Assembly (NCBI GenBank): GCA_003565055.1
Contig: PXDM01000462.1
Span: forward strand, 1 to 6,823
DNA from: Paracoccaceae bacterium
GTDB lineage: Bacteria > Pseudomonadota > Alphaproteobacteria > Rhodobacterales > Rhodobacteraceae
Length of the DNA stretch: 6,823 nucleotides
Direction: 5' to 3'
Shown: one piece after another, positions 1 to 5,977 of the stretch
Numbering within the stretch: position 1 is the stretch's first letter
Layout: each line of letters opens with the position of its first letter
The notes under the pieces: generated by a model
What the model was told of the DNA's origin: nothing
The model's database searches: none
The model's input: only the letters and a program-made list of their open reading frames with translations
Position numbers and translations under genes: made by a program

Positions 1-8
1 GAGCCGGA

Positions 9-764
9 TCATATCACCCCCACGGGTTGGACGATGGGGCCGTCGGGGCTGGTGGTGATATGGGCGCGGATCTGAAAAACCTCGGCCAGCAGATCGGGCG
101 TCAGCACGTCCTCGGGCCGCCCATCCGCCGCGATCCCGCCGCGCCAGAGCACCACAAGCCGCGTGCAATAGCGCGCCGCCAGCCCCAGATCATGCATCGA
201 GGCGATGACAGAGCGCCCGCCCTGCGCCTCATCGGCCAGCACCTGCATCAGCCCCAGTTGATGCGCCGGATCAAGCCCGGCGGCGGGTTCATCGACCATC
301 AGGAGCGGCGTGCTCTGCGCCAATGCCCGCGCGATCAATACGCGCGCCTGTTCGCCCCCCGAAAGCTGCGTCGCGATGCGGGTGCGGAAGCTCTCCAGCC
401 CCATCCGCGCAATCGCGCTGTCGATGGCGGCCTGATCCTCGGGCGATGGCGTAGCGCCGGGCGCGAGATGGGGCAGACGGCCCAGCGCGATCAGTGTTTC
501 AACTGTCACAGGCCATGCGATTTCACGCGCTTGCGGCAGCCACGCGACCGTTTTCGCGCGGGTCTTCAGCGGCAATGCGCTGAGCGAGGACGCGCCACGA
601 TGGGCCATCAGCCCCAGCGCGCCGCGCATCAGCGTTGTCTTGCCCGCGCCATTGGGACCGAGAAGCCCGACACATTCCCCCGGCCGGACCGTCAGCGCGA
701 TGTCGCGCAGCACATCGCAGGGGCCGCGTGCGACGCTGAAATTCCGGAGCACCAGCCCGCTCAT
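9..764 (-). CDS. btuD: ABC transporter ATP-binding protein, cobalamin import (BtuD-like)
   Basis: Cytoplasmic ATPase that powers import of the vitamin B12 captured by the upstream binding protein and moved by the permease. The 251-residue protein has every nucleotide-binding element in order: Walker A GPNGAGKTT (about 36-44), Q-loop Gln78, ABC signature LSGGE (134-138), Walker B LLMVDEP with the catalytic Glu159, and the H-loop His191. This is the usual length for the FecE/BtuD/HmuV family. The ATG overlaps the permease stop as ATGA (761-764), so translation is probably coupled; there is no clear Shine-Dalgarno of its own. It is the last gene of the operon in this window. The ATPase sequence alone cannot separate cobalamin from siderophore or heme import. 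The B12 assignment comes from the cobalamin riboswitch at the head of the operon. Family assignment is near certain; substrate is inference. Confidence 0.92.
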   Translation of the reverse strand: MSGLVLRNFSVARGPCDVLRDIALTVRPGECVGLLGPNGAGKTTLMRGALGLMAHRGASSLSALPLKTRAKTVAWLPQAREIAWPVTVETLIALGRLPHLAPGATPSPEDQAAIDSAIARMGLESFRTRIATQLSGGEQARVLIARALAQSTPLLMVDEPAAGLDPAHQLGLMQVLADEAQGGRSVIASMHDLGLAARYCTRLVVLWRGGIAADGRPEDVLTPDLLAEVFQIRAHITTSPDGPIVQPVGVI

Positions 765-1741
765 GACTGCGCCCGCGTCTTGTAGATCAGGTGCAGAAAC
801 AGCGGCGCGCCGACAATCGCCGTCAGCACCCCGAGCTTCAGATCCCGCGTGGGCAGGATGACGCGCACGGCAATATCGGCCATCAGCACCAGCACCGCAC
901 CCCCCAGCGCCGAAGCGGGCAGCAGCACCGAGGGGCGCGCGCCGACAAGCGGGCGCAGAATATGCGGCACGACCAGCCCGACGAAGCCGATCGCCCCCGC
1001 CACCGCCGTCGCAGCACCCACCATCGACGCCACGCCCAGCACCAGCGCGAGCCGCAAGCGGCCCAGATGCACGCCCATGCTGGCCGCCGCATCCTCTCCC
1101 AAGGCGAGCGCATCGAATTTGCGCCCCTGTGCGAGCAGCACCAACCCGCCCAGGACGATGAACGGGGCCGCGAGCCAGACATGGGTCATCGAGCGGTCCT
1201 GCAGTGAGCCCATCATCCAGAACACGATTTCCGAGGCCGCAAACGGGTTGGGCGAGAGGTTGAGCACCAGCGAGGTCAGCGCGCCTGCAAGTGCCGAGAC
1301 CGCGATGCCTGCGAGGATCAGCGTGATCGACCCGCCATGCGCGCCTGCAAGCGCGAGGATGATCAGCACCGCCAGCACCGCCCCTGCGAGCGCCGCGAAG
1401 GGCAGCGCCAGCACGTGCATCGCGGCAAAGCCTGTCTGCAGCGCCAGCACCGCGCCCAGCGCCGCGGATCCCGACACGCCGATCAAGCCCGGTTCGGCCA
1501 GCGGGTTGCGCAGATAGCCCTGCATCGCCGCGCCCGCCAGCCCCAGCGCCCCGCCCACCAGCACCGCGAGGATAGCACGCGGCAGGCGGATTTCCCGCAT
1601 CACCAGCGTCTCGGCCAGCGCGTCGCCCCGGATCAGCGCCGAAAGCGCCTGAACGGGCGCGAGCCCTGCCGGGCCGATGAGCAGCGAGGCCGCGAAAAGC
1701 ACCGCCACCAGCGCGCCGAGTGTCGCCCAGAGCGCGCGCAT
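761..1741 (-). CDS. btuC: FecCD-family ABC transporter permease, cobalamin import (BtuC-like)
   Basis: Inner-membrane permease of a type II importer, expected to work as a dimer with two copies of the downstream ATPase. The product is 326 residues and mostly hydrophobic, consistent with the 9-10 membrane helices of the family. Family hallmarks are visible: RLPRAILAVLVGGALGLAGA (52-71), QGYLRNPLAEPGLIGVSG (74-91), the coupling region GFVGLVVPHILRPLVGA (252-268) and the C-terminal LGVLTAIVGAPLFL. I chose the ATG at 1741-1739 (MRALWATLG), which follows the btuF stop (TAG, 1745-1743) after one base and leads straight into the first membrane helix, with GAGGG about 8 bases upstream. The frame stays open to 1819, but that would add 26 residues rich in Cys, Pro and Arg inside btuF. 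The 3' end overlaps btuD by four bases. The family call is firm; B12 as substrate follows from the operon's riboswitch. Confidence 0.92.
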   Translation of the reverse strand: MRALWATLGALVAVLFAASLLIGPAGLAPVQALSALIRGDALAETLVMREIRLPRAILAVLVGGALGLAGAAMQGYLRNPLAEPGLIGVSGSAALGAVLALQTGFAAMHVLALPFAALAGAVLAVLIILALAGAHGGSITLILAGIAVSALAGALTSLVLNLSPNPFAASEIVFWMMGSLQDRSMTHVWLAAPFIVLGGLVLLAQGRKFDALALGEDAAASMGVHLGRLRLALVLGVASMVGAATAVAGAIGFVGLVVPHILRPLVGARPSVLLPASALGGAVLVLMADIAVRVILPTRDLKLGVLTAIVGAPLFLHLIYKTRAQS

Positions 1742-1742
1742 C

Positions 1743-2570
1743 CTAACCGCCCTCATGCAAGGCGGCGAGCCGCGCAATCGCGCGCAGCACGGCGGGCGTG
1801 CCGCAGACCCATTCGGCATCGCTCAGCGCATGGGCCGCGTGCTGGTCGCGCAGCGCCTCCATCGCCGGGTGGCGCAACACCTCTTCGGAGCGCGAGGCAC
1901 CGGGATAGGGCTGGCCGGAAATCACCAGATCGGGCATCAGCATCACCAGCCGCTCCATCGCCAGCGTGCCCCCACCAGACAGACCGGCCTCGGCGGCGAT
2001 ATTGGTGAAGCCTGCGGCGGTCAGGATTTCATGCGCCAATGAATTTTCGCCCGATGTGTAGTTATTAGCGTAATGCAGCGCCGCGCGCGTGGCGCGGTCG
2101 CGATCTGCGCGCAGGAACTCCAGATCAGCGGTGAATTGGGCGATGAGCGCCTCGGCCTCGGCCTCACGGCCCAGCAGGCGACCAACTTCGCGGATATTGT
2201 CGGGGATTGCTTCGAGCGTGTTGACAATGGGGAGCTGGGCGACCTCAACGCCCAGACGGCGCAACAGCCCGACCGTGTAGGAGGACGTGAAGGTGCCCGC
2301 CAGGACCAGATCGGGGTTGAGGCGAAACACCTCCTCGCCCTGCCCGTAATTGATCGGGTAGCGCTGCGCTGCCTCCAGCATGACCGAGACATTGGGATCA
2401 TGCGAGATGCGCGAGATCGAGATGAGCTGGCCGGGCGCGGCCAGCATCATCGCCAGTTGATCGGTGCACAGATTGATCGAGACCACCCTTTCGGGTGGCC
2501 CCGCCAGCGCCGCCCCGGCCCAGAGGGCAAGGGCTGCGCCAAGGGTTCTAGAAGCGCGACGCAACGCCAA
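1743..2570 (-). CDS. btuF: periplasmic cobalamin-binding protein (BtuF-like)
   Basis: Substrate-binding protein that should carry B12 from the outer-membrane receptor to the BtuC-like permease. With the start chosen here it has 275 residues. A signal peptide starts with RR and a hydrophobic stretch and ends ALWAGAALA, with likely cleavage after Ala23. The mature protein begins GPPERVVSINLCTDQLA, typical of the BtuF/FhuD-type helical-backbone fold, with NPDLVLAG (85-92) and a second-lobe MPDLVISGQ (212-220). Glutamates in GQGEE (77-80) and AMERL (204-208) sit where the family has the acidic residues that dock on the permease. No ATG is available. TTG at 2570 gives a normal signal peptide and overlaps btuB by 23 bases. 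TTG at 2627 would add 19 polar residues, and TTG at 2564 is also possible. The btuC start follows after one base. Family firm; exact start uncertain; cobalamin inferred from the riboswitch. Confidence 0.85.
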   Translation of the reverse strand: MALRRASRTLGAALALWAGAALAGPPERVVSINLCTDQLAMMLAAPGQLISISRISHDPNVSVMLEAAQRYPINYGQGEEVFRLNPDLVLAGTFTSSYTVGLLRRLGVEVAQLPIVNTLEAIPDNIREVGRLLGREAEAEALIAQFTADLEFLRADRDRATRAALHYANNYTSGENSLAHEILTAAGFTNIAAEAGLSGGGTLAMERLVMLMPDLVISGQPYPGASRSEEVLRHPAMEALRDQHAAHALSDAEWVCGTPAVLRAIARLAALHEGG

Positions 2571-4389
2571 GGTAGAAGGCCCTGTCGGAGGTGCCGAATC
2601 CGGCGACAGTTTGGTACTGTCTGTCAAACAAGTTCTCGATGCGCAGCGACAGCTCCGCCTGTTCAGTCAGATCATATCTGAAGGTTGTGTTAACAACCGC
2701 GAAGCCCTGAATGGACGACCCGCCAAATCCAAAGCGCCGCGAAGACGCTGCGAGTGTGGTGCTGTTGCGCAGCCCCTCGAAAATTTCCCAATCGACGCCC
2801 GCAGCGAAGTCACGCTTGGGCACATTCCCGACGGGATCCCCGGCAGCAGTCCTTGAATCAGTATAGGTGAAAGCGCTGGTCAAAGTCAGCGCGTCGGATA
2901 TTTCATAGCGCGCTGACAACTCGACCCCTTGCAACCGGGAACGGCCCGGCACCTGAACATAGCCACCGTCGAACCCGATCAAGTCTGTGATATCCGTCCT
3001 AAACACACCGGCTTCAGCTGTCAGAGCCCCAAAACGGCGCTCTATCCCAAGATCGAAAGAGCGGCTGGTTTCTGGATCGAGATCAGGATTGGCCCCGAAA
3101 GGGCCAAAAAGCTCATTGGCTGAAGGTGCCCGGAACCCTGTCGCGGCGGAAGCGCGAACGACCGTGAATTGATCCGGTCGCCATGCGAGCGCAGCCCGGC
3201 CCGTGGCCTTACCCCCGAATCTGCTATCTCTTTCATATCGCGCAGAAAGGCTGACATCGACTGTCTCTCTCGGTGCGACACGGTATTCCCCGAATACGGA
3301 GCGCCGGGTCACGCTGCCGGAAAACCGTTCTCTGCAAGGGCGGAAGGCTGCATAATTCTCACGGATATACTGCGCCCCGAAACTGACAGCGCTCTGCGGT
3401 GAAATTTCCACGCCGCCTTTATAGCTAAGCGATGTCCGCCGCCCCTTAAAATCAGTTGTAGTGAAGAATGCTGGCGCATTCGGGTCAGATCGTCTTGTCT
3501 CAGAGCGCTCAACGCTGATTTCGTGATCGACAGCACCCGTCGAAAACTCAACAAAACCTCGAACTCCATAACGCTCCGATAAACCAAAACGATCCGGATC
3601 ATCGCCACCCGGTCCTCCTGATGCATCGAATTCATTATACGAATCCTGGTAGAAGGCCGAGGCACCTATTGCCACGGCATCGGTCAGTTCGTGACGGGCG
3701 CGAAGTGATAAGATCGTCGTGCGGAACCCATCCGCTTCGGTATTCCCGTCGTTTTCTTCGGCTGCGGAAAAGCCGTCACTCAGAACGCGCTCTGCCGTGA
3801 GCGCAATCTCACCGCGTTCAAAACGCTGGCCGAAGCTCAGGCTCAACCGTCTGGTATTGAAGCTACCAAATTCAGCTCCAAGCGTCGTTAAAGAACCGAT
3901 CTCCTCGGGAATCTCGCCCATGGTCAGGTTTACGACTCCCGCTATCGCGTTGGCTCCGAAGAGCGCCGATTGGGAGCCTTTCAGAATTTCAAGCCTCGAC
4001 ATTGCGCTGGAAGTCAGCCCAGAGAAACTAAATTGCCCCTGCAACTCAGACGGGTCACTCATGTTGATCCCGTTGATGAAGACAGGAAAATACCGTTCAT
4101 CGACACCACGGATCCTGATATTTCCAGAAGTCCCGACTGGCCCCCTTTGGGTCATAGTAACGCCCGGCAAGCGTGCCAGTATGGCATTAATCTGCAACTC
4201 TGAGGTGCGTTCGATATCGCTGCGCTCCAGGATAAGAACCGAGACCCCTGTCCGGTCTGATTCAACCGGCACCAGGCTCGCGGAAAAAGTTACCTCTTCC
4301 AGGTTGATGATCTGCTGCGCGCCGGCAGGAAACGCCAGCGCGCCCACCAGTGCGGTCGAGGCGCAGAGCCTCAGGAGTGTGTCTTGCAT
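2548..4389 (-). CDS. btuB: TonB-dependent outer-membrane cobalamin receptor (BtuB-like)
   Basis: Outer-membrane beta-barrel that takes up vitamin B12 using energy from TonB. The 613 residues match the length of E. coli BtuB. In order: signal peptide ending FPAGA (cleavage about residue 24), a TonB-box-like EEVTFSA (31-37), the plug domain (about 45-155, with GNIRIRGVDERYFPVFING, LEILKGSQSALFGANAIAG and GVVNLTMG), then the barrel, with GFRAPSANELFGP (418-430), NPDLDPE (434-440) and IENLFDRQYQ (584-593), and the terminal Phe of SRF. Two acidic loops (205-220 and 249-266) fall where E. coli BtuB binds calcium. ATG at 4389 has AAGG 8 bases upstream; GTG at 4398 lies on that Shine-Dalgarno and is rejected. 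It is the first gene after the cobalamin riboswitch. Sampled lines in its middle are near 45-48% G+C, well below its neighbours. A siderophore receptor is the alternative; the riboswitch argues against it. Confidence 0.92.
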   Translation of the reverse strand: MQDTLLRLCASTALVGALAFPAGAQQIINLEEVTFSASLVPVESDRTGVSVLILERSDIERTSELQINAILARLPGVTMTQRGPVGTSGNIRIRGVDERYFPVFINGINMSDPSELQGQFSFSGLTSSAMSRLEILKGSQSALFGANAIAGVVNLTMGEIPEEIGSLTTLGAEFGSFNTRRLSLSFGQRFERGEIALTAERVLSDGFSAAEENDGNTEADGFRTTILSLRARHELTDAVAIGASAFYQDSYNEFDASGGPGGDDPDRFGLSERYGVRGFVEFSTGAVDHEISVERSETRRSDPNAPAFFTTTDFKGRRTSLSYKGGVEISPQSAVSFGAQYIRENYAAFRPCRERFSGSVTRRSVFGEYRVAPRETVDVSLSARYERDSRFGGKATGRAALAWRPDQFTVVRASAATGFRAPSANELFGPFGANPDLDPETSRSFDLGIERRFGALTAEAGVFRTDITDLIGFDGGYVQVPGRSRLQGVELSARYEISDALTLTSAFTYTDSRTAAGDPVGNVPKRDFAAGVDWEIFEGLRNSTTLAASSRRFGFGGSSIQGFAVVNTTFRYDLTEQAELSLRIENLFDRQYQTVAGFGTSDRAFYLGVASRF

Positions 4390-4391
4390 CT

Positions 4392-4406
4392 GCAACACCT
4401 TGTTGC
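4392..4406 (-). promoter_or_regulatory. hairpin enclosing the btuB ribosome binding site
   Basis: On the transcribed strand the sequence reads GCAACA-AGG-TGTTGC, a 6-bp stem with an AGG triloop, ending two bases before the btuB ATG at 4389. The AAGG Shine-Dalgarno (4401-4398, spacing 8) occupies the loop and the last stem base, so folding would hinder ribosome access. This would suit a riboswitch that acts on translation. The pairing is seen directly; the regulatory role is inference. Confidence 0.45.
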
Positions 4407-4423
4407 GACCCGATTACGGGTCG
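4406..4423 (-). repeat. perfect inverted repeat in the btuB leader
   Basis: CGACCCG-TAAT-CGGGTCG on the transcribed strand forms a 7-bp stem with a 4-base loop. It abuts the ribosome-binding-site hairpin, sharing the base at 4406, so the two stems could stack. No U-run follows, so it is not a classical terminator. It may be part of the riboswitch expression platform. Confidence 0.5.
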
Positions 4424-4500
4424 TGATCAGAAGTCTTGTCTTACGGATGCGAGACGCACCGCAGACGGCGAAAGATGCCACCGCTACGGTTAAACCGTTA

Positions 4501-4523
4501 CCCGCAGCGCCGCCCGCGCCGGG
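4501..4523 (-). promoter_or_regulatory. G+C-rich hairpin downstream of the cobalamin aptamer
   Basis: The transcribed strand can pair CCCG-GCGC with GCGC-TG-CGGG around a GGGCG loop: 8 bp, all G-C, with a 2-base bulge. It begins 12 bases after the 3' arm of the aptamer P1 stem, where an expression platform would be expected. The sequence that follows (TAACGGTTT) has no U-tract, so intrinsic termination is uncertain. It could be a weak terminator, a pausing hairpin or simply a local fold. Confidence 0.35.
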
Positions 4524-4535
4524 ATAGGGTGATCA

Positions 4536-4714
4536 CTTTGGCAGGTCTCCTGACTCGCGGGTCGCCGCTCTGTCGGGCCTTCCCATGACATTGCGTCACA
4601 GTGGCATATGCCGACATCGCTCGCCGCCTACAGTTGCGGGGGCAGTCACGGAATTGCAGCAAGCGCGCCGCGCACCGTATTCCCTATTCCCGAGGCGCGA
4701 ACCCCGGACCAAAG
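4536..4714 (-). promoter_or_regulatory. cobalamin (B12) riboswitch aptamer controlling btuBFCD
   Basis: The RNA reads in the btuB direction and has the conserved blocks in canonical order: AATAGGGAA (4688-4680), then TCCGTG followed by the B12 box GACTGCCCCCGCAACTGTA (4647-4629), then GCCACTG, GGGAAGGC (4584-4577), and finally GAGTCAGGAGACCTGCC (4556-4540). The closing P1 stem is visible as CTTTGG (4714-4709) pairing with CCAAAG (4541-4536), an arrangement like that of the E. coli btuB leader. Cobalamin riboswitches normally reduce expression of B12 uptake or synthesis genes when the vitamin is abundant, which fits the receptor gene 147 bases downstream. The ligand form (adenosyl- or aquocobalamin) is not settled. 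The aptamer is near certain; its exact ends are approximate. Confidence 0.96.
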
Positions 4715-4723
4715 CAAGATTTC

Positions 4724-4750
4724 ATTAACACCGGGAATCGCTTTGCACAA
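4724..4750 (-). promoter_or_regulatory. possible promoter for the btu operon
   Basis: On the transcribed strand a TTGTGC (4750-4745) lies 15 bases from GTTAAT (4729-4724). The first shares four of six bases with a sigma-70 -35 box and the second four of six with a -10 box, but the spacing is short. A start near 4717 would place the 5' end just before the riboswitch P1 stem, which is the main reason to list it. This is a weak prediction; read-through from queF is also possible. Confidence 0.3.
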
Positions 4751-4791
4751 GCGACGCGCTGGGCTGCGGCGCGCATTTTCTGCCCGGCGCG

Positions 4792-5256
4792 TCAGCCGCG
4801 CCCGCGATAGGGAGCCACGCCCTGATCGGGGATCCAGATGCCTTCCGGCGCGGGGCCAGTCTGCCAGAAAACATCAATCGGGATGCCCCCGCGCGGATAC
4901 CAGTAGCCACCGATGCGCAGCCATTGCGGGCTCAGGAAATCATTCAGCCGCCGCGCGATGGTGATCGTGCAATCCTCATGGAACGCGCCGTGATTGCGGA
5001 AGGATCCGAGATAGAGCTTGAGCGACTTGCTCTCGACCAGCCACTGCCCCGGCACATAGTCGATCACCAGATGCGCGAAATCCGGCGCGCCGGTCATCGG
5101 GCAGAGCGAGGTGAATTCCGGCGCGACGAAGCGCACGCAATAGGCCAGATCCGCCTGCGGGTTCTGGACGCGCTCCAATTCGGCCGCGTCGGGGTTCGCA
5201 GGCAACGGGGTCGCGCCGCCGAGTTGCGTCAGGCCGCTATAGATGCTCTCGCTCAT
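4792..5256 (-). CDS. queF: NADPH-dependent 7-cyano-7-deazaguanine reductase (preQ0 reductase)
   Basis: Cytoplasmic enzyme that reduces the nitrile of preQ0 to the aminomethyl group of preQ1 with two NADPH, the step between QueC and insertion into tRNA. The 154 residues match the short single-domain form (YkvM type) rather than the longer E. coli form. Hallmarks are complete: FTSLCPMTGAPDFA (48-61) with nucleophile Cys52 and Asp59, the QueF motif ESKSLKLYL (75-83), and FHED with Glu94. Cys52, Asp59 and Glu94 keep the spacing of Bacillus Cys55, Asp62 and Glu97. The ATG at 5256 has AAAGGAG eight bases upstream, inside the last codons of queC, and lies three bases after the queC stop, so the pair is probably co-transcribed and translationally coupled. 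Both should then answer to the preQ1 riboswitch before queC. Function is confident from motif and partner gene. Confidence 0.97.
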   Translation of the reverse strand: MSESIYSGLTQLGGATPLPANPDAAELERVQNPQADLAYCVRFVAPEFTSLCPMTGAPDFAHLVIDYVPGQWLVESKSLKLYLGSFRNHGAFHEDCTITIARRLNDFLSPQWLRIGGYWYPRGGIPIDVFWQTGPAPEGIWIPDQGVAPYRGRG

Positions 5257-5259
5257 GTC

Positions 5260-5970
5260 TCAGGCTCCTTTCAGGGGCGGCGCGGCAGCGATGGTGTCGC
5301 GCCAGAAATCGGGGTCGTCATAGATCGTGGGGTCGGAGATACCCGCGAGGTCGAACGCCTCGCGCCGCTCGACGCAGGTGCCGCAGCGCCCGCAATGGGT
5401 CTCCCCGCCCTTGTAGCAGGACCATGTTTGCGCGAAGGGCGTGCCAACCGCAGCCCCTGCGCGCACGATATCGGCCTTGCTGGCAGTGACGAAGGGCGTG
5501 TGAAGCGCGATTTGCGCATATCCGTCAAGCGCCGCGTGCTGCATGGCGGCGAAGGCGTCGGTGAAGGCCGGGCGGCAATCGGGATAGATGAAATGATCGC
5601 CCCCATGCACCGCCGTCGCAACTGCCCTGTCGCCCTTCGCGGCGGAAATGCCGAAAGCAATGGACAGCATGATGGCGTTGCGATTGGGCACGATGGTCAG
5701 CGCCATGGTTGCTTCGGCGTAATGCCCGTCAGGCACGTCCACCGCATCGGTCAGCGCAGAGCCGCTCAGCGCCGCGCCCACACTGCGCAGGTCGATGATG
5801 TGATGCGGCACGCCGAGCCGCTGCGCGCAGTCTGCGGCGAAATCCAGTTCCTTGCAGTGGCGCTGGCCGTAATCGAAAGAGGTCAGCCGCGCGAGCGCGC
5901 CTTGATCCGCCAGCACATGCGCGAGCACCACGGAATCGAGCCCGCCGGAGCAGATGAGATTTGTCGTCAT
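5260..5970 (-). CDS. queC: 7-cyano-7-deazaguanine synthase (preQ0 synthase)
   Basis: ATP-dependent enzyme converting 7-carboxy-7-deazaguanine and ammonia to preQ0, the precursor of queuosine in tRNA. The 236 residues have the expected layout: an N-terminal ATP-pyrophosphatase loop SGGLDS (8-13), DYGQRH (33-38), central VPNRNAIMLSIAFG, and the C-terminal zinc-site signature with CYKGGETHCGRCGTC supplying four cysteines. The ATG at 5970 is supported by AAGGA six bases upstream, and the protein begins directly with the nucleotide-binding strand. That Shine-Dalgarno is the 3' end of a preQ1-I riboswitch (5978-6011), so the gene should be repressed by preQ1, the product of the next gene, queF. The upstream creatininase-family gene ends 90 bases before the start. 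queD and queE are not in the window and must lie elsewhere if the pathway is complete. Identification is very secure. Confidence 0.97.
   Translation of the reverse strand: MTTNLICSGGLDSVVLAHVLADQGALARLTSFDYGQRHCKELDFAADCAQRLGVPHHIIDLRSVGAALSGSALTDAVDVPDGHYAEATMALTIVPNRNAIMLSIAFGISAAKGDRAVATAVHGGDHFIYPDCRPAFTDAFAAMQHAALDGYAQIALHTPFVTASKADIVRAGAAVGTPFAQTWSCYKGGETHCGRCGTCVERREAFDLAGISDPTIYDDPDFWRDTIAAAPPLKGA
5265..5271 (-). promoter_or_regulatory. queF ribosome binding site inside queC
   Basis: AAAGGAG on the transcribed strand lies in the last sense codons of queC, eight bases from the queF ATG. It fixes the queF start and means ribosomes finishing queC pass over the queF initiation site, so riboswitch control of queC translation could extend to queF. 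Confidence 0.75.
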
Positions 5971-5977
5971 GTCTCGT

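Larger units (their letters stand above)
4390..4535 (-). other. structured btuB leader between cobalamin aptamer and start codon
   Basis: This 146-base untranslated stretch joins the riboswitch aptamer to the btuB ATG and presumably contains its expression platform. It holds a G+C-rich bulged hairpin (4501-4523), a small inverted repeat ACGGT-TAA-ACCGT (4486-4498), a perfect 7-bp hairpin (4406-4423) and a hairpin enclosing the Shine-Dalgarno (4392-4406). No convincing open frame is present. Which structure is exclusive with ligand binding cannot be decided by eye. Confidence 0.6.

Noticed and set aside
1742..1819. N-terminal extension of the permease to an upstream start at 1819
   Set aside because: The extra 26 residues overlap btuF and contain Cys, Pro and Arg unlike a permease N-terminus. 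The ATG at 1741 is perfectly placed after the btuF stop.
2548..4389. Receptor as a ferric-siderophore transporter
   Set aside because: The cobalamin riboswitch directly upstream, the BtuB-like length and the acidic loops favour vitamin B12, though sequence alone does not exclude other corrinoids.
4390..4398. GTG at 4398 as the btuB start
   Set aside because: It overlaps the AAGG that serves the ATG at 4389 and would have no Shine-Dalgarno at a proper distance.
3719..4426. Long open frame on the plus strand opposite btuB (about 235 codons)
   Set aside because: It is antisense to a complete TonB-dependent receptor and its product has no recognisable domain, signal or ribosome binding site.
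4423..4536. GTGATCA occurring twice in the btuB leader (4423-4429 and 4529-4535)
   Set aside because: A short self-complementary word. Two copies about 100 bases apart fit no known operator spacing, and the second copy merges into the P1 arm of the riboswitch.
4601..4964. Plus-strand open frames across the B12 riboswitch
   Set aside because: They read through the complement of a conserved RNA element and into the complement of queF, with no coding signature.
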